Part shown: positions 54,552 to 64,000 of the stretch, one piece after another
Numbering within the stretch: position 1 is the first letter of the stretch
How the letters are laid out: the number at the start of each line of letters is the position of its first letter
From: Teredinibacter haidensis
GTDB taxonomy: Bacteria; Pseudomonadota; Gammaproteobacteria; Pseudomonadales; Cellvibrionaceae
Reading direction: 5' to 3'
Length of the DNA stretch: 64,000 nucleotides
Assembly: GCF_014211975.1 (NCBI RefSeq)
Contig: NZ_CP060084.1
Coordinates: 1,054,001 to 1,118,000, forward strand
Notes under the pieces: model-generated
What the model was told of the DNA's origin: nothing
What the model saw: the letters and a program-made list of their open reading frames with translations, nothing else
Databases searched by the model: none
Program-made: the position numbers and the translations under genes

Positions 54552-55628
54552 TTGAGTAAAAAAATTGTATTGTTACCCGGAGATGGCATTGGTCCGGAAA
54601 TTACGGCTGAAGCGGTAAAAGTATTAGAGGCCGTGGATAAAAAGTTTAAACTTGGCCTTAAGTTTGAAGAGGATCTTATTGGTGGTTGCGCGATCGACAC
54701 TCACGGTGTCCCGCTGGCCAGTTCCACTCTTGAAAAATGTCAAGCAGCCGATGCAGTATTGATGGGTGCTGTTGGCGGTCCCAAATGGGACGCTATGGAT
54801 GCAAGCATTCGTCCGGAAAAGGGTCTGTTAAAAATTCGTTACGAAATGGGTTTATTCGCTAACCTTCGTCCGGCCATTTTGTACCCACAATTAGCTGATG
54901 CATCGTCCCTAAAACCAGAGTTGGTTGCGGGCTTGGATATTCTCATCGTTCGTGAATTAACCGGTGGAATTTACTTCGGTGAGCCACGAGGTATTCGCTT
55001 GCTGGATAACGGCGAGCGCCAAGGTTATAACACCTACGTTTATGCCGAACACGAAGTTGAGCGCATTGGTCGTACGGCGTTCGAAATGGCAATGAAGCGC
55101 GATAAGCGTGTTTGTTCCGTGGATAAAGCTAATGTGTTGGAAGCAACGGTACTGTGGCGCGAGGTTATGCAATCGCTTGCGCGCGAGTATCCTGACGTTG
55201 AGTTATCTCACATGTATGTTGATAACGCTGCCATGCAGTTGGTGCGCGCACCCAAACAATTCGATGTCATCGTTACGGGTAATATGTTTGGCGATATATT
55301 GTCGGATACGGCGGCAATGCTGACTGGCTCTATCGGTATGTTGCCTTCAGCCTCGTTAAATGTTGACAGTCGCGGTTTGTACGAGCCGGTGCATGGTTCC
55401 GCTCCCGATATTGCGGGGCTGGGTATTGCTAATCCTCTGGCGACGATTTTGTCTGCTGCCATGATGCTGCGCTACTCCTTAGATGAAGCAAAAGCGGCGG
55501 ACGCTATTGAAAAGGCTGTCGGTGAAGTGCTTGACCAGGGATTGCGCTCAGCAGATATCTATTCCGAAGGCACCACAAAAGTATCGACCAGTGAAATGGG
55601 TGATGCGGTTGTCGCGGTACTTACGTAA
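54552..55628 (+). CDS. leuB: 3-isopropylmalate dehydrogenase
   Basis: LeuB oxidises and decarboxylates 3-isopropylmalate with NAD. I chose the TTG at 54552 ([20 protein letters not shown]), giving 358 residues, because GAGGGAA lies 5-6 bases upstream and the family begins two to four residues before the GDGIGPE loop. A GTG at 54525 in the same frame would add nine residues without such a site. Other motifs are [42 protein letters not shown] and the NAD loop [20 protein letters not shown]. Confidence 0.96.
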   Translation: MSKKIVLLPGDGIGPEITAEAVKVLEAVDKKFKLGLKFEEDLIGGCAIDTHGVPLASSTLEKCQAADAVLMGAVGGPKWDAMDASIRPEKGLLKIRYEMGLFANLRPAILYPQLADASSLKPELVAGLDILIVRELTGGIYFGEPRGIRLLDNGERQGYNTYVYAEHEVERIGRTAFEMAMKRDKRVCSVDKANVLEATVLWREVMQSLAREYPDVELSHMYVDNAAMQLVRAPKQFDVIVTGNMFGDILSDTAAMLTGSIGMLPSASLNVDSRGLYEPVHGSAPDIAGLGIANPLATILSAAMMLRYSLDEAKAADAIEKAVGEVLDQGLRSADIYSEGTTKVSTSEMGDAVVAVLT

Positions 55629-55679
55629 TTCGGATTCCATCATTATAAGTCGTTAGGTTAATTTGTAGAGAGAAAGGTT

Positions 55680-56786
55680 ATGAGAGTTGGATTTGTTGGA
55701 TGGCGTGGCATGGTCGGTTCGGTGCTCATGGGCCGTATGCTGGAAGAGAATGATTTTGTTGGTTTGGAGCCTGTGTTTTTTACTACCTCCAATGTTGGAG
55801 GTGCGGCTCCCGATGTAGGTGTAGAAGCCCCGGCGCTAAAAGATGCTTTTGCTATTGAAGAGCTGGCGAAAATGGATGCCATTATTTCCTGTCAAGGTGG
55901 CGATTATACGGGTGCGGTATTTGCGAAGTTGCGTGAAGGCGGCTGGCAGGGGTACTGGATTGATGCGGCGTCCTCTCTGCGTATGGATGATAGCGCGCTT
56001 ATAGTCCTAGACCCGGTGAATGATAATGTTATTCGCGACGGCCTTGCTAAGGGCGTTAAAAACTATATAGGCGGCAACTGCACCGTTAGTCTGATGCTTA
56101 TGGGCTTGGGCGGCCTTTTCCGTGAGGGATTGGTTGAGTGGACGAGCGCTATGACATATCAGGCTGCCAGTGGCGCTGGAGCTCAGAATATGCGCGAATT
56201 GATTACCCAGATGGGTGAAATCCGTGACAGTGTCGCCGCTGATCTAGCTGATCCAGCCTCTGCAATACTTGGCATCGATCGTAAAGTCGTCACTACCATG
56301 CGAGAAAACCTCACAATTGACCGCTTTGGTGCGCCTCTGGCGGGAAGCTTGTTGCCTTATATCGATAAGCAGCTGGAAAACTTTCAGAGCAAGGAAGAGT
56401 GGAAAGGGGAGGTTGAGACCAATAAAATTTTGGGTAGCTCCGCTAACCCCACTCCAATTGATGGAATTTGTGTGCGTATTGGAGCCATGCGCTGCCACAG
56501 TCAGGCATTGACTATCAAGCTGACCAAGGATGTGCCCCTGGGTGAAATTGAGCAAATTATTGGTAGTGCGAATGAATGGGTGAAAGTGATTCCGAATGAT
56601 CGCGATATTACTTTACAGGAGCTGACGCCAACAAAAGTAACTGGCACCTTATCTATTCCTGTAGGGCGCTTGCGGAAAATGTCCATGGGGCCGGAATATC
56701 TCAGCGCCTTTACCGTTGGTGACCAATTGTTGTGGGGTGCAGCGGAGCCTCTGCGACGTATGCTGAAAATTTTGCGAGAGCAATGA
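55680..56786 (+). CDS. asd: aspartate-semialdehyde dehydrogenase
   Basis: Asd makes aspartate semialdehyde for lysine, diaminopimelate, methionine and threonine synthesis. The 368 residues match the gammaproteobacterial form. Motifs are [20 protein letters not shown] at the N-terminus, the catalytic Cys in [18 protein letters not shown] (near residue 134), [16 protein letters not shown], and the His in [27 protein letters not shown] ribosome-binding site lies before the ATG. A strong terminator hairpin follows the stop, closing the leuCDB-asd run. Confidence 0.97.
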   Translation: MRVGFVGWRGMVGSVLMGRMLEENDFVGLEPVFFTTSNVGGAAPDVGVEAPALKDAFAIEELAKMDAIISCQGGDYTGAVFAKLREGGWQGYWIDAASSLRMDDSALIVLDPVNDNVIRDGLAKGVKNYIGGNCTVSLMLMGLGGLFREGLVEWTSAMTYQAASGAGAQNMRELITQMGEIRDSVAADLADPASAILGIDRKVVTTMRENLTIDRFGAPLAGSLLPYIDKQLENFQSKEEWKGEVETNKILGSSANPTPIDGICVRIGAMRCHSQALTIKLTKDVPLGEIEQIIGSANEWVKVIPNDRDITLQELTPTKVTGTLSIPVGRLRKMSMGPEYLSAFTVGDQLLWGAAEPLRRMLKILREQ

Positions 56787-56798
56787 AACCAGCCACAA

Positions 56799-56833
56799 AA
56801 GAATGTGCCCGCAAAGCATGCGGGCACATTCTT
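56799..56833 (+). terminator. 14-bp-stem terminator hairpin after asd
   Basis: AAGAATGTGCCCGC (56799-56812) and GCGGGCACATTCTT (56820-56833) form a perfect 14-bp stem with loop AAAGCAT. It lies 13 bp after the asd stop. The following bases are only moderately T-rich (ATCTCTGTCTTT). Confidence 0.8.
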
Positions 56834-57150
56834 ATCTCTGTCTTTATCTTCACAACTTTTTGTCTGGATATTGGCGAAAAGCCCGATCAGTTTCTATATT
56901 GATCAAAAAAACAACTTTAAATTGTGTCTTTCCTCTAAAAACATGCTCTAACAGGGCCTGTTAAACGCTGTTAGCATGGTCAATAAGTTGAAAAAAACCT
57001 ATTTATAATGAATACTTACGATCAATAGTGAAAGATTATTCGAGGTTTTGTTATTTCGAATTCGACCAAGGGTATGACTGGTTCGCGTTTTGTGTTTTTC
57101 CTAATGCGTGACGACGTGCCACTCTGAATTATTAAAACAAGGATTCTCCT
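56834..57150. other. gene-free stretch upstream of fimV
   Basis: AT-rich stretch of about 317 bp. A TATAAT hexamer near 57003 could be a -10 element, but I see no good -35 at the right distance. I find no gene here. Confidence 0.4.
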
Positions 57151-60100
57151 ATGGGTCATAGAATACTGGTGTTGCTTCTGGGCGCGTTCGCGATGGTATT
57201 ACCGCAAGCGGTTTTCGCCTTGGGGCTCGGAGAGATAACGCTAAAATCTGCTCTTAACCAGCCTTTAAATGCGGAAATTGAACTGCTGCAAGTTCGTGAC
57301 TTGAGCGAAAGTGAAATCCTTGTGGGTTTAGCTTCTGCCCAGGACTTCGAGCGCGTTGGTGTAGAGCGCCCCTATTTTTTAACCAGCCTTAAATTTAAGG
57401 TAAGGCTTACCGGTGGTTCTCCCGCCATTCTGGTTAGCTCAACCAAGCCGGTAAAAGAGCCATTTGTAAATTTCGTGCTTCAGGCCCAATGGCCGAGTGG
57501 CCGTTTGCTGCGTGAATATACCCTGTTGATGGACTTGCCAGTATTTTCAGGCGAAAAGGCTGCACCGGTTGCGGCAACATCCAGAAACACTCAGCCTAAA
57601 CCAAGAGCACAACCTGCTACCAATCAGGTGGACAGCTCAGCAAAATATAACCCCCGTTCCTCTTTTGATGAAGCACCTTCGCAGCCATCCTCCAGCATAA
57701 CGGGTTACCAGCAATCTGAACCAAACTATTCTGGTGACGACTATGGTCCGGTTAAGGCAAATGACACCTTGTGGGATATTGCCAAGTCTGTAAGACCAGA
57801 CCGTGGAGTCTCCATTCAGCAGACGATGCTGGCACTGCAACGTCTAAATCCTGAAGCCTTTATCAATAACAATATAAATTTGCTGAGAAAAGGGCAGATT
57901 TTACGTGTTCCCGATAGAAACCAGATCGTTGAATACACCAAGCAAAGAGCGATTAGCGAAGTAGCCGTACAAAATACCTCTTGGTCTGGCGACCCCAATG
58001 CAGGTTACGGTGCTCAGCTCGAGGGCAGTAAGAGTGTAGCTAGTTATGAGGAAGCCCCCGAGGTCGTTGAAGGGCGTGTAAGCCTATCTTCTCCAGAGGA
58101 CGTTTCTAGCAGTCTAGAAGGTCGCGGTACCGGGTCAGGTGCGGGTAGTACTGAAGCACTCGAAAACGAACTGGCGATTACGCTTGAACAGCTCGATAAA
58201 ACTGAACGTGAAAACTCCGATCTGAAATCCCATGTCGAATCTCTGGAAGAGCAAATTCAGACTATGGAGCGCATGATCGAGATTAGCAGTGAGGATATGC
58301 GCGCCCTCGAGCTTTCGGTAGAAAAGACCAAACAGGCTCAGGCACAGGCCGACGCCGCAGCCGACGAGCAGGCAATTGCTGAGGGCGGAGAAGATATTTT
58401 AGATGAAGCTTCAATGGCTGATGCAGATGTTTTGGTTGCAGATAGCGCAGTTGAAGACGCGACTGCTATGCCCAGCGATTCAGCCACAGTAGATGTTGCT
58501 GATAGCGTGGCGACAGAGGAAGTGTTGGATGCTACAGCCGAGCTGGAGGTAACGCCAACGCCCATGCCCCGGCCTAAAGTAGTCTCCGCGCCTAGGCCTG
58601 TTGAAAAGTCCATTTTGGATCACATTCTGGATAACCTTATTTTTATCGTAGGTGGTTTGGTTGCATTGATTCTGGGCGCTTTCTTCATTATTCGTCAGCG
58701 TCGTGAGTCTGAAGAGTTTATCGGTGAAAGTGACGACTTCCTGAGTCAGGCTGATTTCGATACCACCGAGCCTGAAGAGCCATTATTTGAAGAGACAGCG
58801 GCTGTTATTGGTGCTGATCTAGAAGACGACGGTTACGAGGAGGAAGCTCCAGAAGAAGTCGTTGCCGAACCGGAGATCGAAGAGCCTAGCGCTGCCGAAG
58901 CTCAGACTGAGGACGTGGTCGCTGAAGCCGATATTTACATTGCTTACGGCAAGTATGATCAGGCGGAAGAAATGCTGAGCAGCGCATTGGAACGCGAGCC
59001 TTCAGATACTGCGATTCGAATTAAGTTGCTAGAGGTTTATGCCCAGCAGCAGGATATAGAAAGGTTTGACCCTCATTACGCAGCTCTGCTGGCTTCTCGT
59101 GATGCTCATGCCAAGGGGCGTGCAGAGGAGTTGAGATCCTCCATCCAGGACGCGCCGGAATTTGATAACAACCTATACGACGCAGCCGTAGAAACGGCAT
59201 CGAATATGGATTCCGATACGTTGGGTGCACCTTTGAGTGATCTGGCTTCGCATTTGGGCGACGAAGTTGAGGATGACTTCGAAGAGTTGAGTTTGGACCT
59301 GAATGAAGCGAGTGAGCAGGCATCTGGAGAGTTCTCTGAGAATGTAAGCGATTTGGATGAAAGTCTCGATTTTGAGTTGGATATCGAAAGTTTGGATACC
59401 GAGGACGAGTCGACCAGTGATAATGGTTCGGATTTTGATCTGGAGTTAGGTGATATTGAGCCACTCGAAGATCTAGCCGATGACGAATCATTAGATTTTG
59501 AGTTGCCTGAGCTGGATGAGTCCGGTGTGGTTGATACTGGCCTAGAGTTGGAACTGGATCTCGAAGAGGTCTCCTCAGATGACGGGGACCTGGATATCGA
59601 AGACTTTGATCTGGATTTTGACGCTAAGCCATCCATCGAGGGTGGAAATGATGACGAACTCGGCGTTCTCGAGTTAGGCGCGTTAGATGATGAGCTTGCT
59701 TCATTATCGCTAGAGGATACTGAAGACACCTCTGTGGATCTTGATACTGACCTGTCAGCGCTCGACTTGGATATTGGGGAAGAGCCTGAGGATCTGTCCT
59801 TAGAGCTGGATGCTGATGTCGAGAAGGGTGATTATGATTTAGGTGATCTTGATATTGCGGGAGAGCTAGATCTTGAACTCGGTGATGACGCTTTAGATAT
59901 CGCTACTGGCTCAGATGATTTGCTCGATGAGTTGGCGCTTGATGAAGATGAAGAGTTTGTCAGCGAGCTTATGTCAGAAAGTGTTGAGCTTCGTGATGAA
60001 TCCGAGAGCGATATGGGTGAAGATCTGGATCTTTCCGATGATCTGGATCTTTCCGCTCTGGATCAGGAATTAGATGCGTTGACATCCGATCTTGGTGTCG

Positions 60101-60639
60101 AAGAAGCCGATATCGATAGTCTTGAGTTGACGGCGCCAATTGAGCCTAGCCTGGAAAATGATTTTGATTTTGACGACGATTCAGACCTTCCGGCCACTCC
60201 GACAGTTATGGAAGAACCCATAACAGACTTCGATGATTTTGAGGTTGAGTTGGAGCAGGATCTAACGGAAGATCTAGAGCCAGAAACTCTTAGTGATGAT
60301 GCCTCAGAAACAGTGGATGTCGAGTCGCTAGTGGGTTCTGACGATGCAGAGGACAATGCTGAAGAAACTGGAGAGGATACATTGTTCGAGCAGGCGCTTG
60401 CAGATGTGCCTGATTCGGATCTTGAGTTCAATATTCCTGAAATCGACCCAGAAGCTGATGAAGATGACGATTTGGGTTTTCTGAGCGACAGCGATGAAAC
60501 GGCAACAAAGCTGGATTTGGCTCGAGCCTACATCGATATGGGTGATGCGGATGGTGCGCGTGACATCCTTGACGAAATTATGAAAGAGGGTAATCCTCAG
60601 CAGAAACAAGAAGCTGAAAATTTACTCTCGCGAGTATAG
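57151..60639 (+). CDS. fimV: FimV-family pilus/polar hub protein
   Basis: FimV is an inner-membrane protein that, in Pseudomonas, helps type IV pilus assembly and polar cAMP and chemotaxis functions. It has 1162 residues. A signal peptide (residues 1-23) is followed by the FimV N-terminal domain (LGLGEITLKSALNQPLNAEI). A LysM-type peptidoglycan-binding region lies near 200-255 (NDTLWDIAKSVRPDR and LRKGQILRVPD). A coiled coil lies near 336-405 and a transmembrane segment near 495-515 (ILDNLIFIVGGLVALILGAF). The cytoplasmic part begins with a TPR-like unit (594-660), is very acidic and Asp/Leu-rich from 690 to 1100, and ends with the conserved C-terminal TPR unit TKLDLARAYIDMGDADGARD near 1119. 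It is followed by a terminator. Confidence 0.93.
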   Translation: MGHRILVLLLGAFAMVLPQAVFALGLGEITLKSALNQPLNAEIELLQVRDLSESEILVGLASAQDFERVGVERPYFLTSLKFKVRLTGGSPAILVSSTKPVKEPFVNFVLQAQWPSGRLLREYTLLMDLPVFSGEKAAPVAATSRNTQPKPRAQPATNQVDSSAKYNPRSSFDEAPSQPSSSITGYQQSEPNYSGDDYGPVKANDTLWDIAKSVRPDRGVSIQQTMLALQRLNPEAFINNNINLLRKGQILRVPDRNQIVEYTKQRAISEVAVQNTSWSGDPNAGYGAQLEGSKSVASYEEAPEVVEGRVSLSSPEDVSSSLEGRGTGSGAGSTEALENELAITLEQLDKTERENSDLKSHVESLEEQIQTMERMIEISSEDMRALELSVEKTKQAQAQADAAADEQAIAEGGEDILDEASMADADVLVADSAVEDATAMPSDSATVDVADSVATEEVLDATAELEVTPTPMPRPKVVSAPRPVEKSILDHILDNLIFIVGGLVALILGAFFIIRQRRESEEFIGESDDFLSQADFDTTEPEEPLFEETAAVIGADLEDDGYEEEAPEEVVAEPEIEEPSAAEAQTEDVVAEADIYIAYGKYDQAEEMLSSALEREPSDTAIRIKLLEVYAQQQDIERFDPHYAALLASRDAHAKGRAEELRSSIQDAPEFDNNLYDAAVETASNMDSDTLGAPLSDLASHLGDEVEDDFEELSLDLNEASEQASGEFSENVSDLDESLDFELDIESLDTEDESTSDNGSDFDLELGDIEPLEDLADDESLDFELPELDESGVVDTGLELELDLEEVSSDDGDLDIEDFDLDFDAKPSIEGGNDDELGVLELGALDDELASLSLEDTEDTSVDLDTDLSALDLDIGEEPEDLSLELDADVEKGDYDLGDLDIAGELDLELGDDALDIATGSDDLLDELALDEDEEFVSELMSESVELRDESESDMGEDLDLSDDLDLSALDQELDALTSDLGVEEADIDSLELTAPIEPSLENDFDFDDDSDLPATPTVMEEPITDFDDFEVELEQDLTEDLEPETLSDDASETVDVESLVGSDDAEDNAEETGEDTLFEQALADVPDSDLEFNIPEIDPEADEDDDLGFLSDSDETATKLDLARAYIDMGDADGARDILDEIMKEGNPQQKQEAENLLSRV

Positions 60640-60664
60640 TGACGCTAATTGAACTCTGAGTAGC

Positions 60665-60692
60665 AAAAGCCCTGCGAAAGCGGGGCTTTTTT
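60665..60692 (+). terminator. Rho-independent terminator of fimV
   Basis: AAAAGCCCTGC GAAA GCGGGGCTTTTTT (60665-60692) is a classical terminator: GC-rich stem with GAAA loop and a T6 tail, 25 bp after the fimV stop. Confidence 0.92.
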
Positions 60693-60743
60693 ATGGCGGC
60701 GATATAAAATCCTGTAAAGGTTTCACAATCGAATCACAAAGTA

Positions 60744-61607
60744 ATGTCTAGTAAGTTCAATCAAATCTATAAACGCAATACAGAAATAAAAATGGGCACG
60801 GATGTTCCCGAGGGAATAGTGCGGGTTGCTGCGGGCCTTGCCTACTCGGGGACAGAGCTTCACGGGTTTCAAAAGCAGGCGAGTACCGAGCATACGGTGC
60901 AGGAGCATCTCGAGCGAGCTTTGAGTTATGTGGCGGATGAAAATATTACGCTCGTATGCGCCGGTAGAACGGATGCAGGGGTACATGCTACTGGGCAGGT
61001 GGTACATTTTGATACGCTGGCCCAGCGTCCCCTCAGGGCTTGGGTGCAGGGAGTGAATACGCAGCTTCCTGATGATATTAGGGTTCTCTGGGCAGAAAAC
61101 GTCAGCTTGGATTTTCATGCTCGGTTCAGGGCACTGTCGCGAACATATCGCTATGTGATTCACTCGGCTGGGGTGCGTTCGCCGGTCCTGAAAAAGCAAG
61201 TGACCTGGACTAATGATTGCCTGGATATTAATACTATGAGGGATGGTGCTCAGAGCTTGGTGGGGGAGCACGATTTCAGCGCCTTTCGCGCATCCCAGTG
61301 CCAGGCGAAAAGCCCGGTTAGAACAATTGAACGGATTCGTTTTCAGGTTGTGGGTGAATTAATCATTATGGAAGTTCGAGCCAATGCCTTTCTCCACCAT
61401 ATGGTCCGCAACCTTGTTGGTTCATTGTTGGAAGTGGGGAGTGGGCGCAAGCCGACAACTTGGATCAAGGAGTTGCTGGAGGGTAGAGATCGAACTCGGG
61501 CGGCAGCCACCGCTGCGCCGCATGGTCTCTACCTTGTTGCTGTGGAATATCCCCAGGGCTTCAAGTTGCCTGTACAACCGTTGGGACCACCTTTTATACA
61601 AAGCTGA
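60744..61607 (+). CDS. truA: tRNA pseudouridine(38-40) synthase
   Basis: TruA makes pseudouridine at positions 38-40 of tRNA anticodon arms. The ORF from 60744 has 287 residues. The TruA marks are AGLAYSGTELHGFQKQAS, the catalytic-Asp segment LVCAGRTDAGVHATGQVVHF, FHARFRALSRTYRYVIH, GEHDFSAFRASQCQAKSPVR and FLHHMVRNLVGSLLEVGSGR. The start is uncertain: an ATG at 60792 (MGTDVPEGIVRVAAG) would give 271 residues, nearer the usual ~265-275, and neither start has a strong ribosome-binding site. Confidence 0.95.
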   Translation: MSSKFNQIYKRNTEIKMGTDVPEGIVRVAAGLAYSGTELHGFQKQASTEHTVQEHLERALSYVADENITLVCAGRTDAGVHATGQVVHFDTLAQRPLRAWVQGVNTQLPDDIRVLWAENVSLDFHARFRALSRTYRYVIHSAGVRSPVLKKQVTWTNDCLDINTMRDGAQSLVGEHDFSAFRASQCQAKSPVRTIERIRFQVVGELIIMEVRANAFLHHMVRNLVGSLLEVGSGRKPTTWIKELLEGRDRTRAAATAAPHGLYLVAVEYPQGFKLPVQPLGPPFIQS

Positions 61608-61712
61608 AGGGCGAACAACATCTGGTAGTAACATAATCGCCCCAAGTTGCTGCAATTCTGTTAATATTTTGCGTTTTTTTAAATAGGGATTTGCAAGCGG
61701 GGGCAGTCCTCA

Positions 61713-62327
61713 ATGCGCGTAAAAATATGTGGCATAACCAATCGGGAAGATGCATTGTTGGCGGTAAAATTGAATACTGATGCAATCGGGTTGGTTTTTT
61801 ATGGGGCAAGTCCACGAAATGTGGCGAATTTGGATGTCGCTCGAGAGATCGCTCTGGCCGTAGGGCCATTTGTAACCGTTGTTGGTTTAGTGGTGAATCC
61901 TGAGCTGGATTTTATGGGTGAATTACTTAACCGCGTTCCCTTGCATGTCCTGCAGTTTCACGGAGATGAAAATGCAGCGTTTTGCGAACAGTTTGACCGG
62001 CCCTATATTAAGGCAGTTCGTATGAAGGAGGGGGTAGATGTTCTCGAGCAAATGGGGCAGTTTCCCGGTGCGAGTGGTTTCTTGTTAGATGCCTATAAAA
62101 AAGGTGTTCCAGGAGGAACCGGTGAGTGCTTTGATTGGGCGCGCGTGCCCCGGGATCCGCCGAAACCCTTGGTGCTTGCGGGGGGGCTTTCACCCGCAAA
62201 TGTTGCCAGTGCTATCAAAAGTGTAAAGCCCTATGGAATTGATGTCAGTGGCGGAGTAGAAGCTTCGCCGGGCAAGAAAGATAAAGCAAAAATAGAGGCG
62301 TTTATTGAAAACGCGAAGGTGGAGTGA
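61713..62327 (+). CDS. trpF: phosphoribosylanthranilate isomerase
   Basis: TrpF isomerises N-(5'-phosphoribosyl)anthranilate in tryptophan synthesis. The 204 residues match the stand-alone form. Marks are [20 protein letters not shown] with the catalytic Cys, [62 protein letters not shown] and [20 protein letters not shown]. It ends 4 bp before the trpB start. Confidence 0.96.
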   Translation: MRVKICGITNREDALLAVKLNTDAIGLVFYGASPRNVANLDVAREIALAVGPFVTVVGLVVNPELDFMGELLNRVPLHVLQFHGDENAAFCEQFDRPYIKAVRMKEGVDVLEQMGQFPGASGFLLDAYKKGVPGGTGECFDWARVPRDPPKPLVLAGGLSPANVASAIKSVKPYGIDVSGGVEASPGKKDKAKIEAFIENAKVE

Positions 62328-62331
62328 GCAA

Positions 62332-63552
62332 GTGAGTAGTGATCATAAAAAAGTTGATTATTCAGCCGTGCCAGACAGTAAAGGTCACTTCGGTATATAC
62401 GGTGGGAAGTTTGTATCTGAAACGTTGATGCATGCGCTAGATGAGCTAGAAGAAATTTATACCCGTGTGAAAGACAGCCCCGAGTTTGTTGCAGAGTTCG
62501 ATAAGGATCTGGCCCACTATGTTGGTCGACCATCGCCGCTCTATCACGCTGAACGCCTGACTCGTGAGCTAGGCGGCGCGCAAATTTATCTTAAGCGCGA
62601 AGATTTAAACCACACTGGTGCGCACAAGGTAAACAACACCATCGGTCAGGCTCTGTTGGCGAAATATACCGGGAAATCTCGAGTTATTGCCGAAACTGGC
62701 GCTGGCCAACATGGTGTCGCGACGGCGACGGTCGCAGCTCGTTTGGGGTTGAAATGCGTTGTTTATATGGGTGCAGAAGATGTTCAGCGTCAGGCCTTAA
62801 ATGTTTACCGTATGAAGCTCTTGGGGGCAGAAGTTGTTCCTGTAACTTCCGGCTCAAAAACACTAAAAGATGCCATGAACGAAGCCATGCGCGACTGGGT
62901 GACTAACGTAGATGATACTTTCTACATCATAGGTACCGTTGCTGGCCCGCATCCATACCCGCAGCTCGTACGAGATTTTCAGTGTGTGATTGGGCGTGAA
63001 GCTAGGCGACAATCTCTAGATATGGTTGGAAAACTTCCCGATGCGTTGGTTGCCTGCGTTGGAGGCGGCTCAAATGCTATTGGCCTGTTTCACCCTTTTC
63101 TAGAGGACGATAGTGTAAAAATGTACGGCGTTGAAGCTGGTGGTTATGGTGTCGAAACCGGCAAGCATGCCGCACCGCTCAACGACGGTATTCCCGGCAT
63201 ATTGCACGGTAATCGAACGTATCTGATGGAAGATGAAAACGGCCAAATTATTGAAACTCACTCGGTTTCTGCCGGGTTGGATTATCCGGGCGTTGGCCCT
63301 GAACACTCTTGGTTAAAAGATATTGGTCGAGTGGATTATGTTGCGATTAACGATGATGAAGCCATGAATGCTTTCCGTCGGCTGACAAAGGTCGAGGGTA
63401 TCATGCCTGCATTGGAATCCAGTCATGCTGTTGCTTATGCGGAAAAGCTGGCGCCACAAATGGGTAAAGATCAGATGATTGTGGTGAACCTGTCGGGAAG
63501 AGGGGATAAGGATATTCTGACCGTCGCAAATATTGATGGCATAACAGTATAG
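62332..63552 (+). CDS. trpB: tryptophan synthase beta chain
   Basis: TrpB makes tryptophan from indole and serine, using pyridoxal phosphate. From the GTG at 62332 ([15 protein letters not shown]) the protein has 406 residues, the normal length; GGTGGAG lies just before the GTG, and the frame extends upstream only into trpF. Marks are [20 protein letters not shown], the PLP Lys in [38 protein letters not shown] and [17 protein letters not shown]. It is followed by trpA after 14 bp. Confidence 0.97.
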   Translation: MSSDHKKVDYSAVPDSKGHFGIYGGKFVSETLMHALDELEEIYTRVKDSPEFVAEFDKDLAHYVGRPSPLYHAERLTRELGGAQIYLKREDLNHTGAHKVNNTIGQALLAKYTGKSRVIAETGAGQHGVATATVAARLGLKCVVYMGAEDVQRQALNVYRMKLLGAEVVPVTSGSKTLKDAMNEAMRDWVTNVDDTFYIIGTVAGPHPYPQLVRDFQCVIGREARRQSLDMVGKLPDALVACVGGGSNAIGLFHPFLEDDSVKMYGVEAGGYGVETGKHAAPLNDGIPGILHGNRTYLMEDENGQIIETHSVSAGLDYPGVGPEHSWLKDIGRVDYVAINDDEAMNAFRRLTKVEGIMPALESSHAVAYAEKLAPQMGKDQMIVVNLSGRGDKDILTVANIDGITV

Positions 63553-63566
63553 AAAGAGAGGCACGA

Positions 63567-64000
63567 GTGAATAGAATTACCAAACGCCTTCAAGCGTGTA
63601 AAGCTGAAGGGAGAAAGGCCTTAGTCAGTTATATTGTCCATGGCGACCCTAAAACAGAAGTCACGATGCCAGCGATGCATGCACTGGTAGCGGCAGGTAC
63701 CGATATTATAGAGTTAGGTGTACCCTTTTCAGACCCAATGGCAGAGGGGCCGGTTATTCAGAAAGGGCACGAGCGAGCTCTTGAAAACGGTGCTAGCCTC
63801 ACGAGTGCGATAGCGCTGGTGAAAGAGTTTCGAGCAAGCAATACCGATACTCCTATAGTCTTAATGGGCTATGCTAACCCTATTGAACGAATGGGTTATG
63901 AAAGCTTGGCGTCCACAGCTTCAGAGGCTGGTGTTGATGGGGTTTTAACGGTGGATCTTCCACCGGAAGAGGTGGAAGATCTCGATACTGAGTTAAAAAA
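63567..64000 (+). CDS. trpA: tryptophan synthase alpha chain, 5' part
   Basis: The frame from a GTG at 63567 (preceded by GAGAGGCAC) is open to the window end; about 144 codons are present of the usual ~270. TrpA converts indole-3-glycerol phosphate to indole and G3P. Marks are [39 protein letters not shown] (with the catalytic Glu and Asp of [11 protein letters not shown]) and [15 protein letters not shown]. The first strand reads [10 protein letters not shown], where family members usually have P-F/Y-V-T-A-GDP. The 3' part lies beyond the window. Confidence 0.95.
   Translation, partial: MNRITKRLQACKAEGRKALVSYIVHGDPKTEVTMPAMHALVAAGTDIIELGVPFSDPMAEGPVIQKGHERALENGASLTSAIALVKEFRASNTDTPIVLMGYANPIERMGYESLASTASEAGVDGVLTVDLPPEEVEDLDTELK

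Noticed and set aside
59106..59729. 207-codon Ser-rich open frame antisense to fimV
   Set aside because: It arises from the Asp/Glu/Leu-rich codons of the FimV acidic region read backwards.

Overview
The window looks like chromosomal DNA of a marine-type gammaproteobacterium of the Cellvibrionaceae kind (Teredinibacter/Saccharophagus-like). The gene order leuC-leuD-leuB-asd-fimV-truA-trpF-trpB-trpA is the pseudomonad/Cellvibrionales arrangement, and the neighbours gpsA-DUF4389-sixA and prmB-aroC fit the same group. Genus is inferred from memory of gene order; no search was run.

Region 1 (1-6100) holds the 3' end of a T6SS-associated TIGR02270-type gene, a small frameshifted gene, a small exported protein, and three consecutive minus-strand TPR genes (480 aa exported; 933 aa and 216 aa lipoproteins). 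Region 2 (6176-30676) is a nearly complete type VI secretion locus arranged as two divergent arms around a 964-bp gene-free stretch. The minus arm is tssA-tssB-tssC-tssC2-tssE-tssF-tssG-tssH(clpV). The plus arm is fha-tssJ-tssK-tssL-tssM-tagF-pppA-ppkA. The plus arm therefore carries the envelope complex plus a full threonine-phosphorylation control set (kinase, phosphatase, FHA target, TagF). No hcp, vgrG or PAAR gene is inside the window, and a second full-length TssC paralogue follows tssC. Region 3 (30705-33737) continues on the plus strand with a small protein, a TolQ/ExbB-like protein, two TolR/ExbD-like proteins and an AgmX/PglI-type TonB-like protein. Together with the TPR genes at the other end this resembles the Agl-Glt envelope motor known from Myxococcus gliding, here split into halves that flank the T6SS.

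Region 4 (33738-36078) is a decayed accessory patch: an IS200-type transposase pseudogene with a 14-copy heptamer array, an exported jacalin-like lectin, and a gene remnant. Region 5 (36079-50230) is mostly housekeeping: ybiT-type ABC-F, a ycdX-type PHP hydrolase, a DUF4156 lipoprotein, htpG with a good sigma-32-type promoter, gpsA, a DUF4389 protein, sixA, an alpha/beta hydrolase, a DUF4892 protein, folE, prmB (with an apparent N-terminal frameshift), aroC, an MFS transporter and an unknown exported protein.

Region 6 (50525-64000) has a TIGR04219-type outer-membrane protein, a LysR regulator divergent from leuCDB, then asd, fimV, truA, trpF, trpB and the start of trpA, which runs off the window. 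The main features to follow up are the T6SS/Agl-Glt nesting, the unequal ExbD pair (one lacks the membrane Asp), and two homopolymer-associated frameshifts that are either real lesions or assembly errors.
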